In this document: piece by piece, positions 47,594-55,993 of the stretch
How the letters are laid out: each line of letters begins with the position of its first letter
Numbering within the stretch: the stretch's first letter is position 1
Source: Aquimarina sp. MMG016
GTDB lineage: Bacteria; Bacteroidota; Bacteroidia; Flavobacteriales; Flavobacteriaceae
NCBI RefSeq assembly: GCF_018100805.1
Contig: NZ_JAGJEA010000010.1
Location: forward strand, 103,500 to 167,499
DNA length: 64,000 nucleotides
Direction of reading: 5' to 3'
Notes under the pieces: generated by a model
Database searches by the model: none
What the model was told of the DNA's origin: nothing
What the model saw: the letters and a program-made list of their open reading frames with translations, nothing else
Translations under genes and position numbers: made by a program

Positions 47594-48307
47594 TTAAAGA
47601 TTTTTGACATCAATAATTTCGAAGTTTCTAGTATCAAAATAATCATCTAATCCATAATCGGTATTGATAATAATTCCTCCTAAAAGGGCTACCTTTTCAA
47701 CATGGAATTCATCTTTACAGGTTTTAATATATTCGTGAACCTTTTTGTCTATGATTTCGTATGTTGCCTCGGTAATCGCTTTTTGAGGATGATCACTATC
47801 CAATATTTGTTTACGGTGAGGAAGCAAACTTTCTTCAAGTTTCATTTGTTGATAGTCATTTTCATTCAATATAGGTTTGTAATTATCATCTTTGAGCCGG
47901 CTTAATGCCAACATGAGTGCTCCGCAGGAGTTACCGGTTTCCTCTTGACGGGGTCTATACATTTTACCCAAATCCCCTTCAAGGGTAAGTCCTATATGAG
48001 GGCCATAAAATATGAATGCACTACCTTCATCAGGAATGTGATGTGCAAAAGCAGTCATACCGGTCTGCCCTGCAAAAGGTAAGCCTCCTAATCCTCCCAT
48101 AATAAATGGACCAAACAATACATTAAAGAATGTTGTAGAAGGAACGTTGATATCATCTGAGCATACAGATGTCGCCATCAATACTTTTGAAACATCAATT
48201 TTGTGATCATTTTGCATTTTCCCTAAATAATGAATAGACGTATCTTTTGCATCCATCGCATTAGGAAAATATTTTTTTACAACTTGGTCGAATTTTCTTT
48301 GCAGCAT
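47594..48307 (-). CDS. LCIB-family (theta-class) carbonic anhydrase-like protein
   Basis: 237 residues. The order of motifs matches LCIB-type carbonic anhydrases: Cys49 in TSVCSDDIN, His89-His90 in FAHHIPDEG, and Cys128 in GNSCGAL would make a Cys-His-Cys zinc site. GGLGGLPFAGQTGMTAF between them is the family's glycine-rich signature. It is cytoplasmic and would interconvert CO2 and bicarbonate. LCIB was named from algae; bacterial relatives are known but poorly characterised. Activity is not proven by sequence. Confidence 0.8.
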   Translation of the reverse strand: MLQRKFDQVVKKYFPNAMDAKDTSIHYLGKMQNDHKIDVSKVLMATSVCSDDINVPSTTFFNVLFGPFIMGGLGGLPFAGQTGMTAFAHHIPDEGSAFIFYGPHIGLTLEGDLGKMYRPRQEETGNSCGALMLALSRLKDDNYKPILNENDYQQMKLEESLLPHRKQILDSDHPQKAITEATYEIIDKKVHEYIKTCKDEFHVEKVALLGGIIINTDYGLDDYFDTRNFEIIDVKNL

Positions 48308-48455
48308 AATACTATTGAATTTAGAGTGAAATATATTTGTGAGTTTTAATACTTCTTTATGTGTAAATATAATAGATAATTTTATTAATGCAACATTGTT
48401 GCTTTTAATTTAATATCTTCTTATCATTGTCGCAAAACTGAATCAATACAACTCA

Positions 48456-48983
48456 ATGAACTTAATAAAGATTGGAATACTTACAGTTTCAGATAGGGCT
48501 AGTAAGGGGATTTATAAAGACGTATCTGGCAAGGAGATTATCAATGTTTTAAATGAGTATATCTCTTCAGAGTGGAATGCTGTATACGAGATAATTCCTG
48601 ATGAGCAAAATATTATCGAACAAAAACTAATAATGCTTAGTGATAAAGAGAGTTGCTGCCTCATCTTTACAACTGGAGGGACTGGGCCTGCGCCAAGAGA
48701 TGTTACGCCTGAAGCAACTGAAAGAGTGTGTCATAAAATACTCCAAGGATTTGGAGAGTTGATGAGACAAGAAAGTTTGAATTATGTCCCAACAGCTATA
48801 TTGTCTCGACAAACTGCGGGTATACGTAATAAAACATTAATTGTAAATCTTCCTGGAAAGCCTAAATCAATACGAGAATGTATTCAAGCCGTATTTCCAG
48901 CAATTCCATATTGTTTGGAATTGATCGGTGAATATATCTTGAATACAAATGAAAAGAATATTAAAGTATTTAGACCTAAATGA
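48456..48983 (+). CDS. mog: MogA/MoaB-type molybdopterin adenylyltransferase
   Basis: 175 residues. GILTVSDRASKGIYKDVSG, TTGGTGPAPRDVTPEAT and LIVNLPGKPKSIREC are the three signatures of the MogA/MoaB/CinA fold. MogA adenylates molybdopterin before molybdenum insertion. The molybdopterin oxidoreductase at 41.1 kb would use the cofactor. The GKPKSI C-terminal motif favours the MogA side. Divergent from the LCIB-like gene. Confidence 0.85.
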   Translation: MNLIKIGILTVSDRASKGIYKDVSGKEIINVLNEYISSEWNAVYEIIPDEQNIIEQKLIMLSDKESCCLIFTTGGTGPAPRDVTPEATERVCHKILQGFGELMRQESLNYVPTAILSRQTAGIRNKTLIVNLPGKPKSIRECIQAVFPAIPYCLELIGEYILNTNEKNIKVFRPK

Positions 48984-49050
48984 TATTCTAATTCGTCGAT
49001 AACCTATATGAAAAAAGGGAAGGTTTTAGATAATTTCCCTAGTTAGTATT

Positions 49051-49126
49051 GGATACAACATCTATTATATGTTGGGTTTGTATCCCGAAGGGTGCATATG
49101 CATCATACAAATCTTTGTTGTAAACC
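49051..49126 (-). repeat. attC-like imperfect palindrome with CCCGAAGG loop
   Basis: ATACAACA (left) pairs with TGTTGTA (right). An inner pair, GGTTTGTAT with ATACAAATC, encloses CCCGAAGGGTGCATATG. It lies 3' of the ankyrin pseudogene on the minus strand and has the same layout as the elements beyond 52.6 kb. Confidence 0.6.
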
Positions 49127-49242
49127 GTTTTTATTTAGATAATATCTCTACTTTATTATGTATTTAGAATAATAAGGCATCTAATTTTTTGATAAACTAT
49201 AGTTGACTAAGATAAAGTCAATTATATTTTTTTTATAACTGA

Positions 49243-49490
49243 TTATTGATTCTTTGGATGGTTAATAGAGATAGATACATCAACTTTTTTGTTATTTAAC
49301 AAATAGTTTAATGTTTTTACGTCAGCGCTATAGGCTGCAAGAGATAATGGTGTATAACCGGATAAATTCTGAACGTTAACCGAAACCCCTTCTCGATTAA
49401 AAGATCAATGATGTGCGTTGTATTTTTTTCGCTGTAAACACTTTTGTGTAAAAATGAATCTTGGCTTTCATCATAATAATGTATGTTGTT
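49243..49490 (-). pseudogene. Ankyrin-repeat gene remnant with frameshift
   Basis: The minus strand reads an ankyrin repeat (LSGYTPLSLAAYSADVKTL), then a C-terminal tail to a stop at 49245-49243. The preceding repeat (THIIDLLIEKG) is in another frame. Adding one G to the run of four at the junction restores one frame, so this is a frameshifted remnant. No start codon could be placed. An intact ankyrin protein is encoded at 63188-63877. Confidence 0.65.
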
Positions 49491-49513
49491 TTTTTATTCA
49501 TTAAGTGGGAAAC

Positions 49514-50923
49514 TTAGAATTTAAAACTCATTGTTGGAGCTATGTAGAAAGTATTTTCTGAATCGCCTGACGCTTTAATAAATTCGCCAGCTATAAAATA
49601 AGAGCTCCGCAGATCAAAAGAAATATTGCGATTGACCTCATATGATACTTTCAAACCAAATACATCTCCAACATGTTTTGTACGAATTCCATTTGCTTCT
49701 CGTGTTAAAAAGCGTGGCGGAGTGTACAAACCATCATTTGATTGAGTTCTATAGAAGAAGGCGTAATCCAAGTAAATCGTTAAATCTCTTAAAGGATAAA
49801 AAGTGAAGTTCGGATGCAGGCTTGTGATATTTGCCGGTGTATTTACCGCAGCAAGACTGTAAATCGCCGGATTGACGAATATTGGATTAAATGTTCCTAC
49901 TTTTCCATCTCCAACATGTTGGTCACCGCTTGACCAGTCCGTTTTAATTCCTAGTTTAGGTTTCCAGTCATTTTTGATAATCGTGTATTTCCAATCAGTT
50001 TCTATGTTATAAGCAAAAATATCACTGTTATCAAGTTTGCCCCATTGTATGATGATTTCGGTATTGTAGGATAATCGACCTTTAGTGCCAAATGATCTAA
50101 CCCCGATAGAATGTCTAGTTTCTTTACCTAAAACATCATTGAATCGGGAGGAGTTAGCATAAAAGCCAAAGTAGTAAAAATCTAATTTACCTTTACCGCT
50201 TAAAAAAGGACGTCTATAGTATGCTCCCCAAAAAACAGGATTGGATTTATTACCTTTAAAAATATTGGATTTATTGTCAAAACTGAAAGGAGAAATGTTG
50301 ACTTCTTTTCCATAAAACAGATCCATAGACGAACTGTTTTTTTGAGCAATAACTCTTACCATATCAAAAGTCCTTCTCATATTAGGTCCTTCTCTTATGC
50401 CAACAATACGAGAAGCACCATATCCAATTTCTTGTCTTCCCAATCTGATGGTTGTCTTAAGGCCAGAAGAATTGATAGGTTTCCACTCCAAAAAACCTTG
50501 ATGAACATCAATTTCATCAGATTCGAGAAATAAGTTTTCATTACCCGTTACGTAACCACTGTATAGTTCGCCAAAAAGGCGAAACTTAGTACCTAGCATT
50601 AAAGAGGCGTGTAAATTGACTCTTTGAGAATAATATGTCAGGTCTCTGTCAGTATAATTCTCGTTTGTGTAATGTTCTACTCTTGCACGATATTCTCCAC
50701 CCAATGTAAGAAAAATATTATTTTTCCTATTAATGGTTAATAGTTTAAGAGGTTGCAGAAAAAAAAGATTTTTCTCTATTGAATCTAGATATATGTATGA
50801 CTCCTCTGCTCTTAAAATGCTAATAGCAGGTACTTTTTGGGTTTCCTTTTCTTCCTCTTGTGTCATGATGTTATAAGGCAAACAAAATGTAATAATAAAG
50901 AATATACTAAAAGTTTTTACCAT
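49514..50923 (-). CDS. Alginate-export-family outer-membrane porin
   Basis: 469 residues with a signal peptide and a 16-18-strand beta-barrel pattern. GGEYRARVEHYTNENY, YSQRVNLHASLMLGTKFRLFG and IRLGRQEIGYGASRIVGIREG match the Alginate_exp family, which includes AlgE and many general outer-membrane porins. It ends in TMSFKF with a C-terminal Phe, as expected for a barrel. The transported molecule is unknown; no alginate genes are near. Confidence 0.8.
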   Translation of the reverse strand: MVKTFSIFFIITFCLPYNIMTQEEEKETQKVPAISILRAEESYIYLDSIEKNLFFLQPLKLLTINRKNNIFLTLGGEYRARVEHYTNENYTDRDLTYYSQRVNLHASLMLGTKFRLFGELYSGYVTGNENLFLESDEIDVHQGFLEWKPINSSGLKTTIRLGRQEIGYGASRIVGIREGPNMRRTFDMVRVIAQKNSSSMDLFYGKEVNISPFSFDNKSNIFKGNKSNPVFWGAYYRRPFLSGKGKLDFYYFGFYANSSRFNDVLGKETRHSIGVRSFGTKGRLSYNTEIIIQWGKLDNSDIFAYNIETDWKYTIIKNDWKPKLGIKTDWSSGDQHVGDGKVGTFNPIFVNPAIYSLAAVNTPANITSLHPNFTFYPLRDLTIYLDYAFFYRTQSNDGLYTPPRFLTREANGIRTKHVGDVFGLKVSYEVNRNISFDLRSSYFIAGEFIKASGDSENTFYIAPTMSFKF

Positions 50924-51026
50924 GATAATTTGCCAGTTGAGAATAAATCAGAAAAGATGACACAACCTAAAATCAATAAGATCAGTATTAAGAGAAAAAC
51001 TAAATACTGATCTCATTAACTCATTT

Positions 51027-51485
51027 TTAGGAACTGGAATCTGTCGAAATTTTGGTTTTAAAGTGAGCTACAAAACTTAAAACAATAGCCGCTGAAGAGA
51101 CCAAGGTCATGACAGTTCCCGGAACAAAGTGTACAAAACCTCCTAAATCTAAAAAGATGAAGTATCCTAAATCGGTTAAACCACCGGCAATAGCTGCCAG
51201 GAAGATAGCATTCTTATTGCCTTTCCAGATATAAAATGCACAAATAAGTGTCACAGTACCTACCCAAAGAAGATTGAAACCATGTTGACCAATAATTGCC
51301 CCAGATGCAGTTGGATAATCCATTTGTAGGGTATTAGGATCAACAGCATCTGCTATTCCACCTACTGCTCCGCTTATGTTACCAGACGTTATAAAATAAA
51401 TGGTCATAATGCCTGCAAACATGTGCACCAAACCCCAAATGATCCATAGTACTGTGGCGATTTTAAAAAAAGTCTTGTAATTCAT
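51027..51485 (-). CDS. Four-helix inner-membrane protein, unknown
   Basis: 152 residues with four hydrophobic segments (IATVLWIIWGLVHMFAGI, GFNLLWVGTVTLICAFYIW, NAIFLAAIAGGLTDLGYFIF, GTVMTLVSSAAIVLSFVAHF) and a short Ser/Thr-rich C-terminus. It lies 6 bp after an FMN reductase gene. No family named. Confidence 0.7.
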   Translation of the reverse strand: MNYKTFFKIATVLWIIWGLVHMFAGIMTIYFITSGNISGAVGGIADAVDPNTLQMDYPTASGAIIGQHGFNLLWVGTVTLICAFYIWKGNKNAIFLAAIAGGLTDLGYFIFLDLGGFVHFVPGTVMTLVSSAAIVLSFVAHFKTKISTDSSS

Positions 51486-51491
51486 AGTAAA

Positions 51492-52037
51492 TTATATTTG
51501 ATTAATATGTTCCTGAAATTTGCGTAGTTCTGAATCAAATTTTCGAGCATGATTTTTTTCTATTATTTGATTGTCTTTGAAATAATGATTGAATGAGGGT
51601 AAGATATAACTGGCAATAATATTAGCTCCAAAAGCCGGAAATAGATCTAGAGAAACTTTCATCACATAGTTTCTTTCTTTTTTAGCAGGTGAGGTAGAAA
51701 GAAGAAACATAGCCTTGTCACTCCAGATATTCACACCATCAATCCTTGAAATCCAGTCTAATAAATTTTTAAACACACTGGTGTAAAGGCCATTATGTTC
51801 TGCTAGTGAAATGATTATGGCATCAGATTCTTTAATAAATTTTGAAAATCTAATTGCATTGTCGGGTATGCCTGACTTTTTTTCTAAATCAATTGAATAA
51901 ATAGGTAATTCAAAATCATTTAGATCAAGAATAATTACTTCTGTATTTCTTAATTTGTTAGCTGTAAATTGAGCAAATTGCTTATTAATGGATTGTTTAC
52001 TGTTTGAAGCCCCAAAGGCAATAACATTTTGAGTCAT
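51492..52037 (-). CDS. NADPH-dependent FMN reductase
   Basis: 181 residues with a flavodoxin-like fold: FGASNSKQSINKQFA at the phosphate loop, ISLAEHNGLYTSVFKNLLDWIS for FMN contacts, and MFLLSTSPAKKERNYVM. It reduces flavin or quinone-type substrates with NAD(P)H. Between a membrane protein and a Crp/Fnr-type regulator on the same strand, suggesting a small stress-related operon. Confidence 0.85.
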   Translation of the reverse strand: MTQNVIAFGASNSKQSINKQFAQFTANKLRNTEVIILDLNDFELPIYSIDLEKKSGIPDNAIRFSKFIKESDAIIISLAEHNGLYTSVFKNLLDWISRIDGVNIWSDKAMFLLSTSPAKKERNYVMKVSLDLFPAFGANIIASYILPSFNHYFKDNQIIEKNHARKFDSELRKFQEHINQI

Positions 52038-52116
52038 TGATTCGTACTTTGTTCAAAAACAAATGTCTAGTATTCAAAAATGCTTTGCATTATGATTTCA
52101 TAAGAAATGAAAAAAG

Positions 52117-52587
52117 CTATTTTTTTTGTAGGTGTTTTGACTTAGCAGCGCTCAAAGTTTCAGGGTTAACACCAATATATGAAGCGATCATTCGCTGAGG
52201 TACCCGCTGAGCTATGTCAGGATAGGTTTGAACAAAAAATTCGTAACGTTCAATGGCATTCGTACTGATTAGCATTAAAACTCGTTTTTGCAATGCGTTT
52301 AACCTTTTCGTAAAAGCAACTACATTCTGTCTTTCTCTTTCAAGGTCCTTTTGTAGAACAATTATTTTTGAATCCTCTAAAGCATCTATAAATAGATCTG
52401 CAGGTGATTCCGGGTTACAGTTGTCTGCTATCACCCATGACTCTGGAGCAAACATGAAAATATTTTCTTTGCCGTTTTTGTCGATAGAATAGCTTCTTAG
52501 TAAACCAGACTTGACATGGTAAACTTTTGTGTTTAGTTCACCACTTCGTTGCAATATCTCTCCTTTTTTTATTAATAATTCTTTCAA
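52117..52587 (-). CDS. Crp/Fnr-type transcription regulator, short at the N-terminus
   Basis: 156 residues from a TTG start. Part of a cyclic-nucleotide-binding-like jelly roll remains (KKGEILQRSGELNTKVYHVKSGLLRSY), and a C-terminal helix-turn-helix (RVPQRMIASYIGVNPETLSAAKSKH). Upstream, an in-frame stop leaves no room for the first roughly 35-45 residues of typical members. The gene ends only 33 bp from the first attC-like element, so its 5' end may have been lost when the array formed, or the family member is naturally short. Confidence 0.75.
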   Translation of the reverse strand: MKELLIKKGEILQRSGELNTKVYHVKSGLLRSYSIDKNGKENIFMFAPESWVIADNCNPESPADLFIDALEDSKIIVLQKDLERERQNVVAFTKRLNALQKRVLMLISTNAIERYEFFVQTYPDIAQRVPQRMIASYIGVNPETLSAAKSKHLQKK

Positions 52588-52620
52588 AATTTTAATTTCT
52601 CAATGGCGTACCACGGTCTC

Positions 52621-52746
52621 GTATAACCGTCTGCTACGGGTTAATCTAATTTAATTCTTGGTTTGGTATTGGCCTTAGCAAATCCACGTAAATTCGGATG
52701 TAGTCGAATCCACAGTAATTACGGCTATATATTGCTGTGCGTTGGC
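52621..52746 (-). repeat. attC-like element 1 (after the GrpB pseudogene)
   Basis: Left arm TATAACCGTCTGC, right arm GCTGTGCGTTGGC, matching as inverted arms (AAC at 52625, GTT at 52741). The GrpB pseudogene's stop (52725) falls inside the element, as often seen with cassette genes. Confidence 0.6.
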
Positions 52747-53315
52747 TTTTTGTTTTCATTTTCAATTAATTCGGTTTCGGAATTTTTAATTCCTTCTTTT
52801 TTCAGAATGTCCAAAATAAAATCAGTTTTTCCATCAATATAAGAGTTAATGTCATTGGGAAATTTTTTCGCAAGAACATTTTTCAGATTGCTATATTCTA
52901 TTATTTTTTCCGGGTTTTCTAAAAGATGGTTTTTTTAAGCTAAGTGGTTTTTTAATCCTGTACTTCCTTTTTTACATACATAAAGATTGTGTTCAAACCA
53001 TTCTTTTTTAGAATTGGTAAATGGTGTTTGACAACTATTCCTTTTAAATGCTTCTCTCCCAGAAATTCCCATTTCTCCCAAGTGAGTATATCCAAGGTCT
53101 TTAAGTTTACTTATTACCTTTTTTAAAACCTCCTTATCATTTTCAATAATTAAGTCTAAATCAATAATCGGTTTTGCAGCCATTCCCGGTACTGAAGTGC
53201 TTCCAACGTGTTCAATTTTTGAAACTATTCACTTAAAATGTGGGAATAGGTATTCTCGCAAACTTTCAAATTGTTCTTTCCATTTCGGGTTATAATTTTG
53301 AATGTTTATCCTCAT
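52725..53315 (-). pseudogene. GrpB-family nucleotidyltransferase-like pseudogene
   Basis: One reading frame carries a complete GrpB/UPF0157-type protein: NYNPKWKEQFESLREYLFPH, then HVGSTSVPGMAAKPIIDLDL, HNLYVCKKGSTGLKNHLA, then NPEKIIEYSNLKNVLAKKFP and NSYIDGKTDFILDILKK. Two in-frame stops interrupt it: TGA after FPHFK (codon 31) and TAA at 52937-52935. No frameshift is needed. The TAA sits where TTA (Leu) would fit. This is a recently inactivated cassette gene, or, less likely, sequencing error at two sites. Confidence 0.8.
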
Positions 53316-53336
53316 TAATCTCAAAATTTTCGCTGT

Positions 53337-53388
53337 ATACAACGTTTTGGCTAAGCTGCGTTTTAACGTAGTTTAGGTTTTGTTAGCA
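53337..53388 (-). repeat. attC-like element 2 (compact)
   Basis: The clearest example. AACGTTTTGGCTAAGCTGCG (53341) is matched by the right arm ending GTTTAGGTTTTGTTAGC; inverted, the arms share AAC, CTAAnCTnCGTT and a central mismatched loop. AAC to GTT spans 44 bp. It lies 8 bp from the stop of the DUF2200 gene. Confidence 0.65.
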
Positions 53389-53395
53389 CCTGTTT

Positions 53396-53773
53396 CTACT
53401 TTTTTTCTTCACGCAAAATTTTCTCCATTTTACGACCTCTTGCCAATTCATCAATCAACTTTTCCATACGCCTACATTGTTTATACAATTCAAATTCATC
53501 CTCTATTTCTTCAATTCGATAACCACAAACGACTCCTTTAATCAAGTGGGCGTTTGGATTTATTTTGGCTTTTTGAAAAAATGTTCTAAAAGTTGCTTTT
53601 TCATCAATAAGTGCTTGTAAAGCATCCTGATCAAAACCAGTGAACCATTTAATTACTTGGTTGAGCTCTTCTTTTGTTCTACCATTTTTCTCTAATCTAT
53701 TCAGATAATGTGGATAAATGGATGCAAATATCATATTGGCAACCTTTTCATTTTTTTCCGCTGTAACTTTCAT
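53396..53773 (-). CDS. DUF2200 family protein
   Basis: 125 residues. FASIYPHYLNRLEKNGRTKEE, WFTGFDQDALQALI, NPNAHLIKGVVCGYRIEEIE and KLIDELARGRKMEKIL match DUF2200 end to end. Function unknown; the family is common in mobile and cassette contexts. The gene lies between two attC-like elements on the same strand as its neighbours. Confidence 0.8.
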   Translation of the reverse strand: MKVTAEKNEKVANMIFASIYPHYLNRLEKNGRTKEELNQVIKWFTGFDQDALQALIDEKATFRTFFQKAKINPNAHLIKGVVCGYRIEEIEDEFELYKQCRRMEKLIDELARGRKMEKILREEKK

Positions 53774-53798
53774 TTTTATTCGATTTTGAATTGATTGT

Positions 53799-53975
53799 CA
53801 CTAACACCAAAGATATGAATTGGAGCAAGGTAAACACACCTGAGCCAATTGATTTATTTGCTCATTTTATTTCTTATTCAATTTATAAAAATTGAGCGTT
53901 ATTACAAAAAGGAAATAATTTCTCGATTTCGCCACTAAACTTTGCTCTGATTTTTTATATGATAATGTTACAAGC
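53799..53975 (-). repeat. attC-like element 3 (long, variable middle)
   Basis: Left arm CTAACACCAAAGATATGAA and GGAGCAAGGT; right arm, inverted, GTAACATTATCATATAAA and AGAGCAAAGT. The ends share TAACA and inner GAGCAA, so the element is a long imperfect palindrome of about 175 bp. Located 3' of the GNAT gene at 53992. Confidence 0.5.
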
Positions 53976-53991
53976 TTGCAATTTTCAGTAT

Positions 53992-54417
53992 TCAATATTT
54001 ATATTCCATTCCAGGAGCATTTTCGGCTCGCTTTTGAAACCCAAACTTTTCATAAAATTTAAACTTCTCCTTAGCTGAAAACAATTGAATATCTCGAATG
54101 TTATTTCCAGTACATTTCTCCAATAATCTTTTCAATATTTCACTTCCAATTCCTTTTCCTTGGTAATCAGGAGATATAATTAAATCAACAATTAGTGCGT
54201 GATGAATTCCATCGGATATAATTCGACCAAAACCAATCAAAATTCCTTCTAAATATGCAGAAACAGAATACCAACTATTTTCAATGGCAATATCCAATTC
54301 TTCGATTGTGAATTTACATACATCATTCCAACCGGTTGAATCAAATAAAGTCCAATACTGATCAATACCAGGTTTAGTAATTTTGTATTCAACAGGTTTC
54401 AATAATTTATTTGGCAT
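53992..54417 (-). CDS. GNAT-family acetyltransferase (cassette 1 of two)
   Basis: 141 residues. VDLIISPDYQGKGIGSEILK is the acetyl-CoA-binding motif A and FYEKFGFQKR is motif B of the GNAT fold. The N-terminus YWTLFDSTGWNDVCKFT resembles small-molecule or aminoglycoside-type GNATs. Acceptor unknown. GNAT genes are frequent in integron cassettes, which fits the neighbouring palindromes. Confidence 0.85.
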   Translation of the reverse strand: MPNKLLKPVEYKITKPGIDQYWTLFDSTGWNDVCKFTIEELDIAIENSWYSVSAYLEGILIGFGRIISDGIHHALIVDLIISPDYQGKGIGSEILKRLLEKCTGNNIRDIQLFSAKEKFKFYEKFGFQKRAENAPGMEYKY

Positions 54418-54445
54418 TCTTTTAGTTCGAATTTTACTTTTCTGC

Positions 54446-54521
54446 TCGCTTGTAAAGTATCTTGTCTATTGCGTTTGTTTCCCGAAGGTAGTATATGCAT
54501 GATACAAACTGTGTTGTAGGC
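54446..54521 (-). repeat. attC-like element 4 with CCCGAAGG loop
   Basis: GTTTGT and ACAAAC enclose TTCCCGAAGGTAGTATATG. The right end has GTGTTGTAGGCG, but the left end (CGCTTGTAAAG) lacks a clean AAC, so one arm is degenerate. Located next to the 3' end of the lipoprotein gene at 54524. Confidence 0.5.
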
Positions 54522-54523
54522 GT

Positions 54524-55282
54524 TTATTTTTTTTCGGTTTCTTTTTTCGAATCAATTAATTCTATTAAATTGTTAAGCGAAGATCTTATTTTATCCGATT
54601 TACTTTTTTTTATCATTAACTCAGCTTTGTTTTTCATTCCGCTGTAATTAGCTTCTGGATAAAGTTCAATTAATGCGGAAAAATATTTATCAATACCACC
54701 TGCAAGTTTTGTCTTTCCCTCTTCCGTAAAGGCTTTTTCGTTATTTATTTCATCCAGATAGATCAAATAATTTTTAATTAGAGTTCTTACATTCGAATTA
54801 ATATTGTTCTTAACTACTGAAGAGTTAGGATCATCAGCACTTTCTTTTATCTGTTCATTTCCTAATCTAAAATATTTTAGTTGAAGTCCTAATCCAAAAT
54901 GCCAAACCGCAAGCATTTCTTTGTCGTATAGATATTGATCTTTCCTGTCTAGAGCATCATAGATATTATTCATATCCTTCCATTCACTAAAGAATTTTTC
55001 TGCTACATTGTTTTTATGTTTAAGTCCTAATTCATTGTCCTCAAGTACTACATTAAAATTTTGTTGATCAGTAAGTTTTTCAATAATAATTCTCGTTTCA
55101 GGGTCATCAAAAGTTGGAAGTTTTTCATCCGCTTTGTAACCATAATTCAATTCCAAAACCACTTTATCATAATCGTTTAAGTCCCAATATCGTTTATCAA
55201 TGGGGAATTCGCGTTTTTCTGGTTTGCAGTTTGTTAATGCTATACTTATTAAAACGAAGATGATAAGTCTAATTTTTGTCAT
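54524..55282 (-). CDS. Lipoprotein of unknown function
   Basis: 252 residues from the ATG at 55282. The longer frame would begin inside the preceding gene. The signal TKIRLIIFVLISIALTNC puts the lipidated Cys at about residue 19. The mature part is Asp/Lys-rich and helical (KNINSNVRTLIKNYLIYLDE, YFSALIELYPEA). No family recognised. The start overlaps the stop of the preceding membrane protein by 14 bp, so the two are coupled and may form a two-gene cassette. Confidence 0.6.
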   Translation of the reverse strand: MTKIRLIIFVLISIALTNCKPEKREFPIDKRYWDLNDYDKVVLELNYGYKADEKLPTFDDPETRIIIEKLTDQQNFNVVLEDNELGLKHKNNVAEKFFSEWKDMNNIYDALDRKDQYLYDKEMLAVWHFGLGLQLKYFRLGNEQIKESADDPNSSVVKNNINSNVRTLIKNYLIYLDEINNEKAFTEEGKTKLAGGIDKYFSALIELYPEANYSGMKNKAELMIKKSKSDKIRSSLNNLIELIDSKKETEKK

Positions 55283-55970
55283 TAAATCGAATTTTTGGTT
55301 TTTCATAATCGGTTAGCAAATTTAGTAAACTATCTACTTCTTTCTCGTATCTTTTTTGTTCACTTAAAACATAACTATGGAAGGTATTGTAATCATATTC
55401 TCTTTGAAATTTTCGTTCTTCTTTTTCAGCTTGTCGAATTATTTCCTCGATTTTATCTTTTTCAAACCTATCGAGTTTTGATATTTTTTCTTTTGCTTTA
55501 CGAGCGAAGAGCTCAGTTATTTTTATATGGTACTTCTCATGAGTTAGCAATTCTTTACTATTTGTATTTTTTTTATAAACGAATGAACGAGATGGGTAAA
55601 AAAGAGATTGAACCATAACAAAATTTTTATCAATGTCACTTTCTATAGAAGTAACGACGTAAGCAAATCTTTCGTTACCATAAAGTGATTTCTTGAAAAA
55701 TTCTAAACCTCTAAAATTCTCAAACGTTATTTGGTCGTATTTGTCAAAGGTCAAAGGCTTCTCATAGTTTAAAAAATTCGTATGACTTAAGATCCCAAAT
55801 CCAATTATTGCAGGTATTAAAATAGCACTACTATACCTTAGAAACTTTTTGAATTTTTTTAACGGTATTTTGTTTCCTTTTTTGTTCTCCTTTATAACTA
55901 TTCCTAATTGATAAAAAACAGGTGAAAAATAAGTAAGTAAAATTATGATAGCTATTAAATTTTCATTCAT
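55269..55970 (-). CDS. Membrane protein with long charged C-terminal helix
   Basis: 233 residues. Two hydrophobic helices (ENLIAIIILLTYFSPVFYQL and YSSAILIPAIIGFGILS) flank a Lys-rich stretch. A later domain (about 95-150) and a long Glu/Lys-rich coiled-coil-like end (KIEEIIRQAEKEERKFQREY) follow. RSFVYKKNTNSKELLTHEKYHIKITEL contains HEKYH, which matches HExxH and may be chance or a metal site. The lipoprotein gene follows with overlap. Function unknown. Confidence 0.55.
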   Translation of the reverse strand: MNENLIAIIILLTYFSPVFYQLGIVIKENKKGNKIPLKKFKKFLRYSSAILIPAIIGFGILSHTNFLNYEKPLTFDKYDQITFENFRGLEFFKKSLYGNERFAYVVTSIESDIDKNFVMVQSLFYPSRSFVYKKNTNSKELLTHEKYHIKITELFARKAKEKISKLDRFEKDKIEEIIRQAEKEERKFQREYDYNTFHSYVLSEQKRYEKEVDSLLNLLTDYEKPKIRFNDKN

Positions 55971-55993
55971 CCGTCTTTTTATTTTTCATAATT

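Noticed and set aside
49514..50923. Alginate utilisation locus
   Set aside because: Only an alginate-export-family porin is present. No alginate lyase or related sugar genes lie nearby, and the family name does not fix the substrate.
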